In this document: piece after piece, positions 50,256-58,116 of the stretch | How positions within the stretch are numbered: the first letter of the stretch is position 1 | Layout: the number at the start of each line of letters is the position of its first letter | From: CBDCFV01 sp965203835 | Lineage (GTDB): Bacteria > Chloroflexota > Dehalococcoidia > Lucifugimonadales > UBA3495 | Length of the DNA: 64,000 nt | Assembly (NCBI GenBank): GCA_965203835.1 | Contig: OZ241919.1 | Coordinates: 806,001 to 870,000 of the forward strand | Direction: 5' to 3' | Notes under the pieces: model-generated | What the model was told of the DNA's origin: nothing | What the model saw: the letters and a program-made list of their open reading frames with translations, nothing else | Database searches by the model: none | Position numbers and translations under genes: made by a program

Positions 50256-51611
50256 ATGGTCGTAACCTCCAATGTCAGCGGCTCCTTGGTCGACATAGAC
50301 ACGGGCTTGATAAGCCGTGAAATCTTCGTAAACGACGAGATATACCGGCAGGAACAGGAGCAGATATTCGCCCGCGCTTGGTTGATGGTTGGGCACGAGG
50401 CCCAAGTCCCCAAGCCCGGCGACTACTTCATATCGTCCATGGGCGAAGAGTCGGTGATACTCTGTCGCGACCGGGAGGGAGAGGTCCATGTGTTCCTGAA
50501 CTCCTGTATGCACCGCGGTATGAAGGTATGCCGCTATGACGAGGGAAACACCCCCGTCTTTACCTGCCCCTACCACGGGTGGAGCTACGCCACCGACGGC
50601 AAACTGGTTGGGGTGCCCTTCTTCAAGGACGCCTACCGGCAGGAATTGGACAAGTCCAAGTGGGGGCTTGTCGAAGTACCCAGGATGTTCAACTACAAGG
50701 GCACCATCTGGGCGACCTGGGACGAATCGGCGCCGTCTTTCTTTGACTACATTGGCGGCTTCAGGCTCTATCTCGACCTGCTGCTGGACAGTTGGGACGG
50801 CGAAGAGGGCGGGACCGAGGTATTCGGCGGCGTGGAGAAATGGCTGGTGCCCTGCAACTGGAAGTTCCCGGCGGAGAACTTCGTCGGCGACCGCTACCAC
50901 AACATAAGCCACCGTTCCGTGGACATTGTGGGCATCGGCCCCAGCGGGTCGGGACGCCGCGACCTCGGCGAAAGGGCCAACTCCAAACTGCTGGACGTCT
51001 CCTTCCCGGAGCGCGGTCACGGCACCGTGATGGCCCTGCGCCCCATGGACGCGCCCATACCCCAAGCCTACGGTGACCTGCCGATTCTGGCCGAATACTT
51101 CCAGTGGTGCGAGGCGGAGAAGAAACGGAAGGTAGGCGACCTGTGGCGTCTGCTGGGAGGGCCGGGCACGGTGTTCCCCAACATGTCCTACCTGCCGCGC
51201 CAGCCCCGGAGCATCGCCGTGTGGCACCCCAGGGGCGTGAACAAGACGGAAGTGTGGCGCTGGTTCCTGGTGGACGCCAAGGCTCCGCCAGAGGTGAAGG
51301 ACTACCTGCGCCAGTATTACATCCGCTACTCCGGGCCCGGCGGCCTCACGGAACAGGACGACATGGAAAACTGGAACTACGCCCACGCCGCCAGCAGCGG
51401 CGTGGTGGCCCGGCGTTTCCCCTACAACTACGAGATGGGCCTCGGCCAAGGCGATCCCGACTTCGAAGACAACGGGCTGAAGTTGCCCGGGCTCATCTTT
51501 GACACGACCAACGCCAAGGCCGCGGAGCAGAACCAGCGGGGATTTTACCGGCGGTGGGCCGAGTTCATGGAGGCCGACTGCTGGGACAAGTTGACCACTT
51601 GGGAAAGTTGA
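50256..51611 (+). CDS. Rieske-type ring-hydroxylating oxygenase, alpha subunit
   Basis: This 451-residue protein starts at ATG 50256 after GGAGGA. The Rieske centre is C84-x-H86 and C104-x2-H107 (CMHRGMKVC, CPYHGWSY). The mononuclear iron site is DRYHNISHRSVD, with His215, His219 and the bridging Asp212. The C-terminal catalytic domain (TGPGTVFPNMSYLPRQPRS region) is complete. With the following beta subunit it forms a dioxygenase that needs an electron-transfer chain; no ferredoxin or reductase gene is visible in this window. Substrates are probably aromatic or heterocyclic acids. Confidence 0.93.
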   Translation: MVVTSNVSGSLVDIDTGLISREIFVNDEIYRQEQEQIFARAWLMVGHEAQVPKPGDYFISSMGEESVILCRDREGEVHVFLNSCMHRGMKVCRYDEGNTPVFTCPYHGWSYATDGKLVGVPFFKDAYRQELDKSKWGLVEVPRMFNYKGTIWATWDESAPSFFDYIGGFRLYLDLLLDSWDGEEGGTEVFGGVEKWLVPCNWKFPAENFVGDRYHNISHRSVDIVGIGPSGSGRRDLGERANSKLLDVSFPERGHGTVMALRPMDAPIPQAYGDLPILAEYFQWCEAEKKRKVGDLWRLLGGPGTVFPNMSYLPRQPRSIAVWHPRGVNKTEVWRWFLVDAKAPPEVKDYLRQYYIRYSGPGGLTEQDDMENWNYAHAASSGVVARRFPYNYEMGLGQGDPDFEDNGLKLPGLIFDTTNAKAAEQNQRGFYRRWAEFMEADCWDKLTTWES

Positions 51612-51613
51612 AC

Positions 51614-52159
51614 ATGGCCTACTCCGACCAGAGCGTCGCCCGCCTGATACTGAAGGACGAGATCGAGCAGTTCCTCTTCGCCGAGGCGGAGTTGCTCGAC
51701 GCCCGGGAATACGAGGAATGGCTCTCCCTGCTCGACGACGACATCCGCTACTGGATGCCCATGCGCCGGAACGTAAAATTCGGTGAACTGGAACGGGAGT
51801 ATACCCGCGAGGGCCAGGACATCTCTTGGTTCGACGAGGGGAAGGACACCCTCACCCGGCGGGTGAACCAGATACTCACCGGCGTCCACTGGGCCGAGGA
51901 ACCCCTGTCCCGGATATGCCACATCGTTTCCAACGTGCAAATCCTCGACGCCTCCCCCTCCATGTCGGACCCCGAGGACGTTTCGATAAGGTGCCGGTTC
52001 ATCATCTACCGCAACCGCATCGAGACCGAGACCGACTTCCTGGTCGGCAAGCGGGAGGAGACGCTGCGAAAGCGCAACGGTGAATGGAAAATCGCCAGGA
52101 GGAAAATCGTACTGGACCAGAACGTGCTATTAGCCAAGAACCTGACCTTTTTCTTCTGA
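51614..52159 (+). CDS. Rieske-type ring-hydroxylating oxygenase, beta subunit
   Basis: This 181-residue protein starts at ATG 51614, two bases after the alpha-subunit stop. It is the NTF2-fold small subunit: VARLILKDEIEQFLFAEAELLDAREYEEWLSLLDDDIRYWMPM, then HIVSNVQILDASPSM and FLVGKREETLRKRNGEWKIARRKIVLDQNVLLAKNL. It stabilises the alpha3beta3 complex and has no catalytic residues of its own. Tight spacing implies translational coupling with alpha. Confidence 0.93.
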   Translation: MAYSDQSVARLILKDEIEQFLFAEAELLDAREYEEWLSLLDDDIRYWMPMRRNVKFGELEREYTREGQDISWFDEGKDTLTRRVNQILTGVHWAEEPLSRICHIVSNVQILDASPSMSDPEDVSIRCRFIIYRNRIETETDFLVGKREETLRKRNGEWKIARRKIVLDQNVLLAKNLTFFF

Positions 52160-52160
52160 A

Positions 52161-52367
52161 ATGAGTGAAGTAATCAACATCAGGCTGATTCAACCGGGCA
52201 GCAAAGTCCGTCTGGCAGACGGCTCCACCGGAGAGGTCGTCACCAACTTCCAGGACGGCGTCTGGATATCCGTCAATTACATCTCGTCGCCCAACGACCC
52301 GTCGCTGGAAGGGACGGAGGAAATGGTGTTCGCCCAGGACATCGTGGAACTCCTGGAAACGCCTTGA
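52161..52367 (+). CDS. Small beta-rich protein of the Rieske operon
   Basis: This 68-residue protein has ATG 52161, one base after the beta-subunit stop. It looks like a small SH3-type beta barrel: GSKVRLADGSTGEVVTNFQDGVWISVNYISSPNDPSLEGTEEMVFAQDIVELLE. No cysteine pair, so it is not a Rieske ferredoxin. Such short barrels occur beside ring-hydroxylating oxygenases and may help assembly or bind the complex. Its stop overlaps the next start in TTGA. Function unknown. Confidence 0.65.
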   Translation: MSEVINIRLIQPGSKVRLADGSTGEVVTNFQDGVWISVNYISSPNDPSLEGTEEMVFAQDIVELLETP

Positions 52368-52609
52368 CCCGCGCCGACCGTTCCACTGCCCATGAACGCT
52401 TTATGACATCGCCGTCTCAAGATGTACTCCGGCAGGCATTCGCCGCCGGCTTCGAGTCCATCGACGCCGGAGACACCTTCTACGTGGGGTTCGATGCCTA
52501 CCTGATACTCACCGGCTACATCAAGCGCAACGACATCCCATGCACATGCTCCGACAACGGCGCCCACGGCCACCTGCCCGAATGCCGCTGGGTGAAGACG
52601 GGGGAGTAG
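52364..52609 (+). CDS. Small Cys/His-containing protein of the Rieske operon
   Basis: This 81-residue reading begins at TTG 52364, overlapping the previous stop; ATG 52403 is the alternative (68 residues). Neither has a good ribosome site, so coupling is likely. The C-terminal half has a possible metal-binding cluster: IPCTCSDNGAHGHLPECRW with three Cys and two His. The middle (FAAGFESIDAGDTFYVGFDAYLILTGYI) is hydrophobic-aromatic. It is not a known ferredoxin. A role in electron supply or iron-site assembly for the oxygenase is possible, by context only. Confidence 0.5.
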   Translation: MTRADRSTAHERFMTSPSQDVLRQAFAAGFESIDAGDTFYVGFDAYLILTGYIKRNDIPCTCSDNGAHGHLPECRWVKTGE

Positions 52610-52641
52610 CCAACCTTGGCATCTCCGGCCGTCCCCACCCC

Positions 52642-52694
52642 CGTCACCCCCGCGCAGGAACGTCACCCCCGCGCAGGCGGGGGCGGGAATCCCG
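52642..52694. repeat. Dispersed palindromic repeat, doubled
   Basis: Two adjacent copies of CGTCACCCCCGCGCAGG, the second extended into GCGGGGGCGGGAATCCCGG. Same REP-like family as at 3190 and 8039, here in the leader of the PPOX-fold gene. Confidence 0.6.
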
Positions 52695-52710
52695 GACTAA
52701 GGGAGAAGAC

Positions 52711-53139
52711 ATGATCCAATTGACCGACGAGATGCAGGAAGGCATCAACAACGCCAGGACCAGCGGCAACCCCTGTATCGTCACCACCGCCTCAAAGGAC
52801 GGGACCCCCGACGCCGGTTACATCGGCACCATGATGGCCTTGACCGGGTCTTCCTTGGCCTACAAGAACCGCACCAGCGCCACGTCACTGGTGCAGCCCG
52901 AAGAGAACCCAAAGGTCATAGTAATCTACCGCAACTCCGTCACCGGCCAGGGCTGGAAGTTTCGCTGCACCGCCTCCACCCACCGGGACGGCCCGGACTT
53001 CGACGAAGTAGACCGACGGCTCTCACCCACGGGCGGCGACCAAGCCCATACGGGCGATGTGATCGTCCTCCAAATTGACCAGGTCCTGACCCTCTTCGGA
53101 GAAGTGCTCCAGGAGCGAGAGCCGGGCCTGACGTGGTGA
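52711..53139 (+). CDS. Pyridoxamine 5'-phosphate oxidase-like (PPOX-fold) protein
   Basis: This 142-residue protein is read from ATG 52711, GGGAGAAG upstream; longer readings run through the palindromic repeat. The split-barrel flavin-binding fold is suggested by CIVTTASKDGTPDAGYIGTMMALTGSSLAYKNRTSATSL, then NPKVIVIYRNSVTGQGWKFRCTASTH. Members bind FMN, F420 or haem and reduce or oxidise small molecules. Position within the Rieske/ThDP cluster suggests a flavin reductase-like helper, which is unproven. Confidence 0.8.
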   Translation: MIQLTDEMQEGINNARTSGNPCIVTTASKDGTPDAGYIGTMMALTGSSLAYKNRTSATSLVQPEENPKVIVIYRNSVTGQGWKFRCTASTHRDGPDFDEVDRRLSPTGGDQAHTGDVIVLQIDQVLTLFGEVLQEREPGLTW

Positions 53140-53223
53140 CCCGGTCCCAAGGTCAATCCCGAAAGTCGTATAATGGGCGACAATCCGCAGGCGGACAATC
53201 CCGCACTTCTTAAGGAGGCTACC

Positions 53224-54912
53224 ATGACAACCGAGAAACTTGACGGCGGCGAGGCCGTACTGGAAGCTTTCCGCAACTTGGGGGTGGACTACATCATCTC
53301 GTCGCCGGGTTCCGAGTGGCCTTCCGTGTGGGAAGCCCTGGCCCGTCAGAAGACCAACGAGATAGACGGCCCTCGCTACATAGACTGCTGGCACGAGACC
53401 CTGGCCGTCACCATGGCCATGGGCTACACCAGGGTAACGGGACGGATGCAGGCGGTGTTGCTCCACGCTGGCGTCGGCTTGCTCCAAGGGTCGCTGGGAA
53501 TCCACGGCGCCTACTTGGCCGAAATTCCGATGGTGGTGTGTTCCGGCGAGTCCATCACCTACGGAGAAGACCCGGAATTCGACCCCGGCGCCCAGTGGTA
53601 CCGCAACCTCAGCGTCGTCGGCGGGCCCAACCGCTTGGTGGACCCCTTCGTCAAGTGGAGCAGCCACGTCACCAGCCCCCATACCCTTTACGAGACCGTC
53701 AGCCGGGCGGGGGAAATGGCCCAGCGGGTGCCCAAGGGACCAACCTACCTGGACATACCCATCGAGGTCATGCGCCCCGAGTGGGTGCCACCGGCCAGGA
53801 TGACCAAGCCGCCGGCCGCCCCGAAGGTGTACCCCAATGCCTCCGAGGTCCAACGGGTCGCCGAGATGATTTCCCGGTCCAACCACCCGGTCATCGTGGC
53901 CGAGGGCTGCGGCCAGGATGTTGACGCCTTCCACAACCTGGTCCTCCTGGCAGAGCGGTTCGGCATCCCCGTGGTGGAAGTGGCCCCCAACTACGCCAAT
54001 TTCCCCAAGGACCACTCCCTGTACATGGGGTCTGACCTCAGCCGGTTCATGTCGACTTCCGACCTCTTCCTGCTGGTGGGCAGCCGCACTCCCTGGTACC
54101 CGCCCACGCAAGGCCCGACACAGGGCGATGTGGTGGTCATCGACGAAAACCCCATCAAGGAGCACTTGGTGTACCAGGCCCTGAAGGCCGACGTGTACTT
54201 GGAGGGCGACGTAGCTTCCACCTTGGACATGCTGCTTGACGCCACCGAATCCGGCTCGGACAAGGCGAACGACCGCCGTTCCTACTGGAGCGCGGAACAC
54301 GCCAAGCTACAGGACAGCGCTGATTCGTTGGTGGAACGCGTTAAGGACGACAGCCCCATCGACCCGGCCTGGCTGTGCGCCGCATTGAGCGAGGTCATGC
54401 CCAATGACACGGTCTACGTGGAGGAGACCATCACCCACCGCGGGGCAATTTTCAGGCACTTGGGCTGGAACAAGCCCCAGAGCTACTTCCACCCCAACGG
54501 CGGTCTGGGCCAGGGTCTTGGCATGGCCTTGGGCGTAAAGCTGGCCAAGCCCCAGCAGCCGGTGGTTGCCCTGATGGGAGACGGCTGCTTCCTCTACAAT
54601 CCTGTGACCCAGAGCTTTGGCGTGTCCGCCGCCGAGAACATCCCGATAATGATAGTGGTGTTCAACAACGGCAAATACGCGGCGATGCAAAGCTCGCACC
54701 TGCAATTCTTCCCCGACGGCGTCGCCGCCAGGACGGGCATCCACCACGGGGTAGACATCCCCGGCCCCAACTACGCCGAACTGGTAGCCCCCTTCGGCGG
54801 CCACGGCGAACGGGTTGAAGACCCGTCGGAACTCCAACCCGCCTTGGCCCGCGCCCTCACAGCCGTCAACCGCGGCCAACTAGCCTTGGTGGACGTGGTT
54901 TTGTCGCGGTAG
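53224..54912 (+). CDS. Thiamine-diphosphate-dependent enzyme (acetolactate-synthase-like)
   Basis: This 562-residue protein is read from ATG 53224, AAGGAGG upstream; a TATAAT at 53169 lies 50 bases before the start. The Pyr domain has the activating Glu58 in CWHETLAV and the GVGLLQGSLGIHGAYLAEIPMVV segment; the middle domain is about 195-340. The PP domain has the ThDP motif from GDG at 452-454 to the NN 27 residues on (FNNGKY). Relatives include acetolactate synthase, benzoylformate decarboxylase and sulfopyruvate decarboxylase. In this cluster it could decarboxylate a 2-keto acid from ring cleavage. A bidirectional terminator follows. Confidence 0.9.
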   Translation: MTTEKLDGGEAVLEAFRNLGVDYIISSPGSEWPSVWEALARQKTNEIDGPRYIDCWHETLAVTMAMGYTRVTGRMQAVLLHAGVGLLQGSLGIHGAYLAEIPMVVCSGESITYGEDPEFDPGAQWYRNLSVVGGPNRLVDPFVKWSSHVTSPHTLYETVSRAGEMAQRVPKGPTYLDIPIEVMRPEWVPPARMTKPPAAPKVYPNASEVQRVAEMISRSNHPVIVAEGCGQDVDAFHNLVLLAERFGIPVVEVAPNYANFPKDHSLYMGSDLSRFMSTSDLFLLVGSRTPWYPPTQGPTQGDVVVIDENPIKEHLVYQALKADVYLEGDVASTLDMLLDATESGSDKANDRRSYWSAEHAKLQDSADSLVERVKDDSPIDPAWLCAALSEVMPNDTVYVEETITHRGAIFRHLGWNKPQSYFHPNGGLGQGLGMALGVKLAKPQQPVVALMGDGCFLYNPVTQSFGVSAAENIPIMIVVFNNGKYAAMQSSHLQFFPDGVAARTGIHHGVDIPGPNYAELVAPFGGHGERVEDPSELQPALARALTAVNRGQLALVDVVLSR

Positions 54913-54940
54913 GCTCTGGACCGATAATCCCACGGCAACG

Positions 54941-54974
54941 AAAAGCCCCCGGCAGTAACCTTGCCGGGGGCTTT
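54941..54974 (+). terminator. Bidirectional terminator
   Basis: AAAAGCCCCCGGCA-gtaacct-TGCCGGGGGCTTT: a 13-bp GC-rich stem flanked by A and T runs, so it works for both strands. It closes the ThDP gene from the left and the helicase fragment from the right. Confidence 0.88.
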
Positions 54975-54975
54975 G

Positions 54976-56562
54976 TTAAGCCGGCTCAAACACCAACTCC
55001 GGGACCACCACTTCCCAAGAATCGCATTGGAGACCCTCTCTGAATTGGGGTTCGGACCGCTCACGGTCCCAAGTGGCAATGGCCCAGACAGTCGCAAACG
55101 TCGGCCGCATACCCGCAGGAGGCTCAAACCCGGCAGCAAGCTGTCCAACGACCATCCCATTGCTGTCTACCAACTCCCAGCGATTGGTTCTTACTCGCAC
55201 GTGAAGCGGGTCGCCAGGCCAGAGAGCGGCAATAGCCCGATGTATTGGATGATTGGGGCCATGATAGCCCGCGAAACTCAGAAACACGTCACGCAGGCTC
55301 AGCCTTCGATACCGGCGTTGGAGTTCTGCCCTCGCCAGGGGAAGGTAGGCTGGTGTCTCGCGTTGCAGGACTGCTGGTATATCCCGTAAAGCATCCTGCA
55401 GGTGATGTGACCTTGGGAAACAGGCCAGCGTAAGGGTGTGGCGCGCACGGGTCATGGCCACGTAGTAAAGCCGGCGCGGCGCATCCGCATCTTCTCCGCG
55501 GTTGACCCGGTCCCATCCTCCGTCCAGCACAACTACGTGGTCGAACTCCAACCCTTTGGCGCGGTGGGCGGTCAATAACAGAAGACCTCGCTGGCGGCGT
55601 CTCACCTCCCGGCTCCACTCAGCCAGCCATTCGATGATATGGTCCACTGGTGTTTCCACGCCACCGGTCTCCAGGGTATATTCAGCTACAGCCTCTTCGA
55701 GCAACTCAATCCAGCGACCGTCCGGTTGATTGGCTAACCAACCGCCCATTTCTTTACCGCTGACCAGTCCATAATCACGCTCACGCAGCCACTTTACCAG
55801 TCCTCTAGTCTCCCTCAAATGCCAAACTCCCGAGAATTCCTCGTTGGCCATTTGCACCGGTATGCCCTCAAGTTCGCATAGGCTGCGTACCGGGTCCAGA
55901 TAGCTCCATTCCCGTGCTATTACCGCACAGGTGGACCAACTCCAGTCGGGCGCGACCATTGCCAACTTTTTCAATTCCGCAACTACCGCTTGGGCTTGAG
56001 AAACTGGAGTCGTATCAACCGGCAGTACCTGGACCCTGCCCTGTGCGACCGGATCATATAGCGTCCAAGCGCCGCCGGGAGGGTCGCTTCTGCGCCTCCG
56101 GTCAACTTCAATGGGATGCCCAGCTTTCATGCGCTGCCTGGCCGGTTCGATGACCGCATTGGCGGCCGTGATGATATGGCCGGTGGAGCGGTAGTTGCCG
56201 GTCAGGAAGGCGGGCCTGGCGCTGTAGTCCGTCTCAAAACGGCGTATAAACTCTACCGACGAGCCATTGAACGCGTAGATATTCTGGTCGTCGTCCCCTA
56301 CTGCTAGAAGGCTTATCTTGTCGTCCTCGTCCGACAGGGTCCTCCCCGCCAGAGCCGAAATAAGTTCATACTGCTCCGGGCCCACATCCTGGTACTCGTC
56401 CACCAGAATCCAGCGGAATCCCCGCAATAGCCGTGCCCTTTGTTCATCCGCCTCTTCGGGCAGCAACCCTTCTCCGCGAAGCATGGCGGCCGCCTCCCTG
56501 ATGACTTCATGGAACGTCTCTTCCGTCAGGCGCTCCGCCCTCCCGGAGAAACTGGCGCCCAC
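54976..56562 (-). CDS. UvrD-type helicase C-terminal part of a broken three-domain gene
   Basis: This 528-codon frame is the last part of one gene spanning 60088-54976. It holds UvrD/Rep motifs: II (RWILVDEYQDVGPEQ), III (LLAVGDDDQNIYAFNG), IV-V (LLTAHRAKGLEFDHVVVL) and VI (RLYYVAMTRARHTLTLA), then an unassigned C-terminal region (DVFLSFAGYHGPNHPIHRAIAALW, RTNRWELVDSNGMVVGQL). It is out of frame with the upstream part because GGG at 56564-56562 should be GG; reading GG links it to HALAMRL. The GTG at 56562 seems an accidental start. The frame ends two bases after the bidirectional terminator. Confidence 0.85.
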   Translation of the reverse strand: MGASFSGRAERLTEETFHEVIREAAAMLRGEGLLPEEADEQRARLLRGFRWILVDEYQDVGPEQYELISALAGRTLSDEDDKISLLAVGDDDQNIYAFNGSSVEFIRRFETDYSARPAFLTGNYRSTGHIITAANAVIEPARQRMKAGHPIEVDRRRRSDPPGGAWTLYDPVAQGRVQVLPVDTTPVSQAQAVVAELKKLAMVAPDWSWSTCAVIAREWSYLDPVRSLCELEGIPVQMANEEFSGVWHLRETRGLVKWLRERDYGLVSGKEMGGWLANQPDGRWIELLEEAVAEYTLETGGVETPVDHIIEWLAEWSREVRRRQRGLLLLTAHRAKGLEFDHVVVLDGGWDRVNRGEDADAPRRLYYVAMTRARHTLTLACFPRSHHLQDALRDIPAVLQRETPAYLPLARAELQRRYRRLSLRDVFLSFAGYHGPNHPIHRAIAALWPGDPLHVRVRTNRWELVDSNGMVVGQLAAGFEPPAGMRPTFATVWAIATWDRERSEPQFREGLQCDSWEVVVPELVFEPA

Positions 56563-56715
56563 CCAGCCTCATTGCAAGGGCGTGGCAGGTAAGCACGATG
56601 ACTCCCCGGGCATCATCGCCAATCAGTTCTGCTAAACGGCGGCGTATTTCCACTGCCGCATGGCGGTTATACGCCAACGCCAGGATTCCCCGAGGGTTCT
56701 CCCGCTTGGCTCGTA

Positions 56716-58116
56716 TCAGATAGGCAATGCGGTGTACCAGGACCTGGTCTTGCCGGACCCGGGACCTGCCAGCACCAGTACGTTGGTCTGTTCGCGGTCG
56801 TCAGCCACAATTCGCCTCTGGACGGGATTATTCAGGCTTTCTACAATGGCCTGCCAGGACTCCGGGGTGGTCTGGCGCGCCATCTCCGTCTCTCGGTCCG
56901 GGAGCCAGCGGCGAAGAAAATCCGCTCGGCGCAGGCTGAAGTAGTCCACCACCAAGCGCAGGGCTTCCGCCATTACACTCAAGCCGCGCTCGACGTATTC
57001 CGCCATCACGTGTATCTGCGCAACCTGTTCGTCGTAATGGAGCTTGAGGGGCGCGAAGTCGGATTGGGAAAATCCTCGCCGTTCCGGCCTCAAGCGAATC
57101 GTCATGGCGGGCCGAAATACCGTCAGACCTTTGTTCAACCTGATGACTTCCTGCTCGTGCAGCCACAGCAATGCGTAGTCCAACAGCCTGCTGGGGTGCC
57201 TTACCTGGCTCCGCAGGGTCATGTCAGAGTTTATCGCCGCCAGCAGCTTGCTTATGGTGGTTTCGGCCAGAAGGTCCGTGCCCCGGTTTCCACCCGGCGG
57301 CAGGCAAGCGATCAGGTGGTCCAGCAGACGCCCGGCGGCAGCGCGCCGTAGTTCCGCAGTCCTCACCAATGCCCGCCATTCCCGTTGCAATGTTATCTGC
57401 ATCGTCTCGGAATCGGACCCGCGTATCCCAAGGCTTCCGCCACCGCCCCCTTCACCGCGCCCGTCAGAGGCTATGCTGCGCACTATTCTTGTGAGACGCT
57501 CCGGCAGGGCATAGGCATGCCCCTCGTCTTTGAGGCGTTGAGTGGCGACACGAACGTGCAACATGGAACTGTCACCGACACCCATGTCCGGGGCGTTCAG
57601 TCGCAGCAGGTCGATCAGTCCTTCCTCCAGCGCCGCCGCTTGTTCGAAACGCGCCCTGGAGGACCGCTCCACTCCGGCGTGTACGAAGGCAGTCAACGCG
57701 GTGTCGTTGCTGGCGATTCCCAAGTGTTCCAAATCATATAGCGCGTTCCGCACGCCCTCGGGCGTCAAGCCAGACTCAGCCATCAGCTCGTCGGTCGAAA
57801 TACCCTCGTCAGGGTCGGCCTCTATTAACGCCTCCGTGATCTTCAGCAACTGGTTTCGGTAATGGGGAGTGATTTGCGCTTTCCCGATCCTCGTTTGGGC
57901 ATCCGCCACGGAACTCACCCGCAAAGATGAGGGAAAGACCTGCACCCGGTTTTCTTCCCGCGTCAGCAGGACTGCCTCCTCCAACCACGACACTGCGGTA
58001 CGCACCCTGGTATCGTCGGTAGCAGAGTCTCGTTCAAAAGCCTTGTCTTCGTCCTCCAGTAGAATCTCACCTGCGGTGGCGATTACCTCGCCTTCCAAGC
58101 GCTTCTTGCGGTCCAT
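56716..58116 (-). CDS. RecQ C-terminus and UvrD Walker A part of the same broken gene
   Basis: The middle frame of the 60088-54976 gene. It is entered at the G4 run at 58131-58128 (should be G3); ATG 58116 is the first Met (MDRKKRLEGEV). It covers the RecQ-C-type winged-helix region (GEILLEDEDKAFERDSATDDTR, REENRVQVFPSSL), a long helical linker, and the UvrD Walker A VLVLAGPGSGKT. It breaks at 56744-56743, where GG should be GGG. After that, a third frame (56743-56565, VLVHRIAYLIRAKRENPRGILALAYNRHAA) carries motif Ia and continues to the second break. That third frame is too short to be called alone. Confidence 0.8.
   Translation of the reverse strand: MDRKKRLEGEVIATAGEILLEDEDKAFERDSATDDTRVRTAVSWLEEAVLLTREENRVQVFPSSLRVSSVADAQTRIGKAQITPHYRNQLLKITEALIEADPDEGISTDELMAESGLTPEGVRNALYDLEHLGIASNDTALTAFVHAGVERSSRARFEQAAALEEGLIDLLRLNAPDMGVGDSSMLHVRVATQRLKDEGHAYALPERLTRIVRSIASDGRGEGGGGGSLGIRGSDSETMQITLQREWRALVRTAELRRAAAGRLLDHLIACLPPGGNRGTDLLAETTISKLLAAINSDMTLRSQVRHPSRLLDYALLWLHEQEVIRLNKGLTVFRPAMTIRLRPERRGFSQSDFAPLKLHYDEQVAQIHVMAEYVERGLSVMAEALRLVVDYFSLRRADFLRRWLPDRETEMARQTTPESWQAIVESLNNPVQRRIVADDREQTNVLVLAGPGSGKTRSWYTALPI

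Noticed and set aside
53023..54300. Minus-strand frame of 425 codons opposite the ThDP enzyme
   Set aside because: The plus strand carries the ThDP and activating-Glu motifs and a strong ribosome site; the antisense frame has none.
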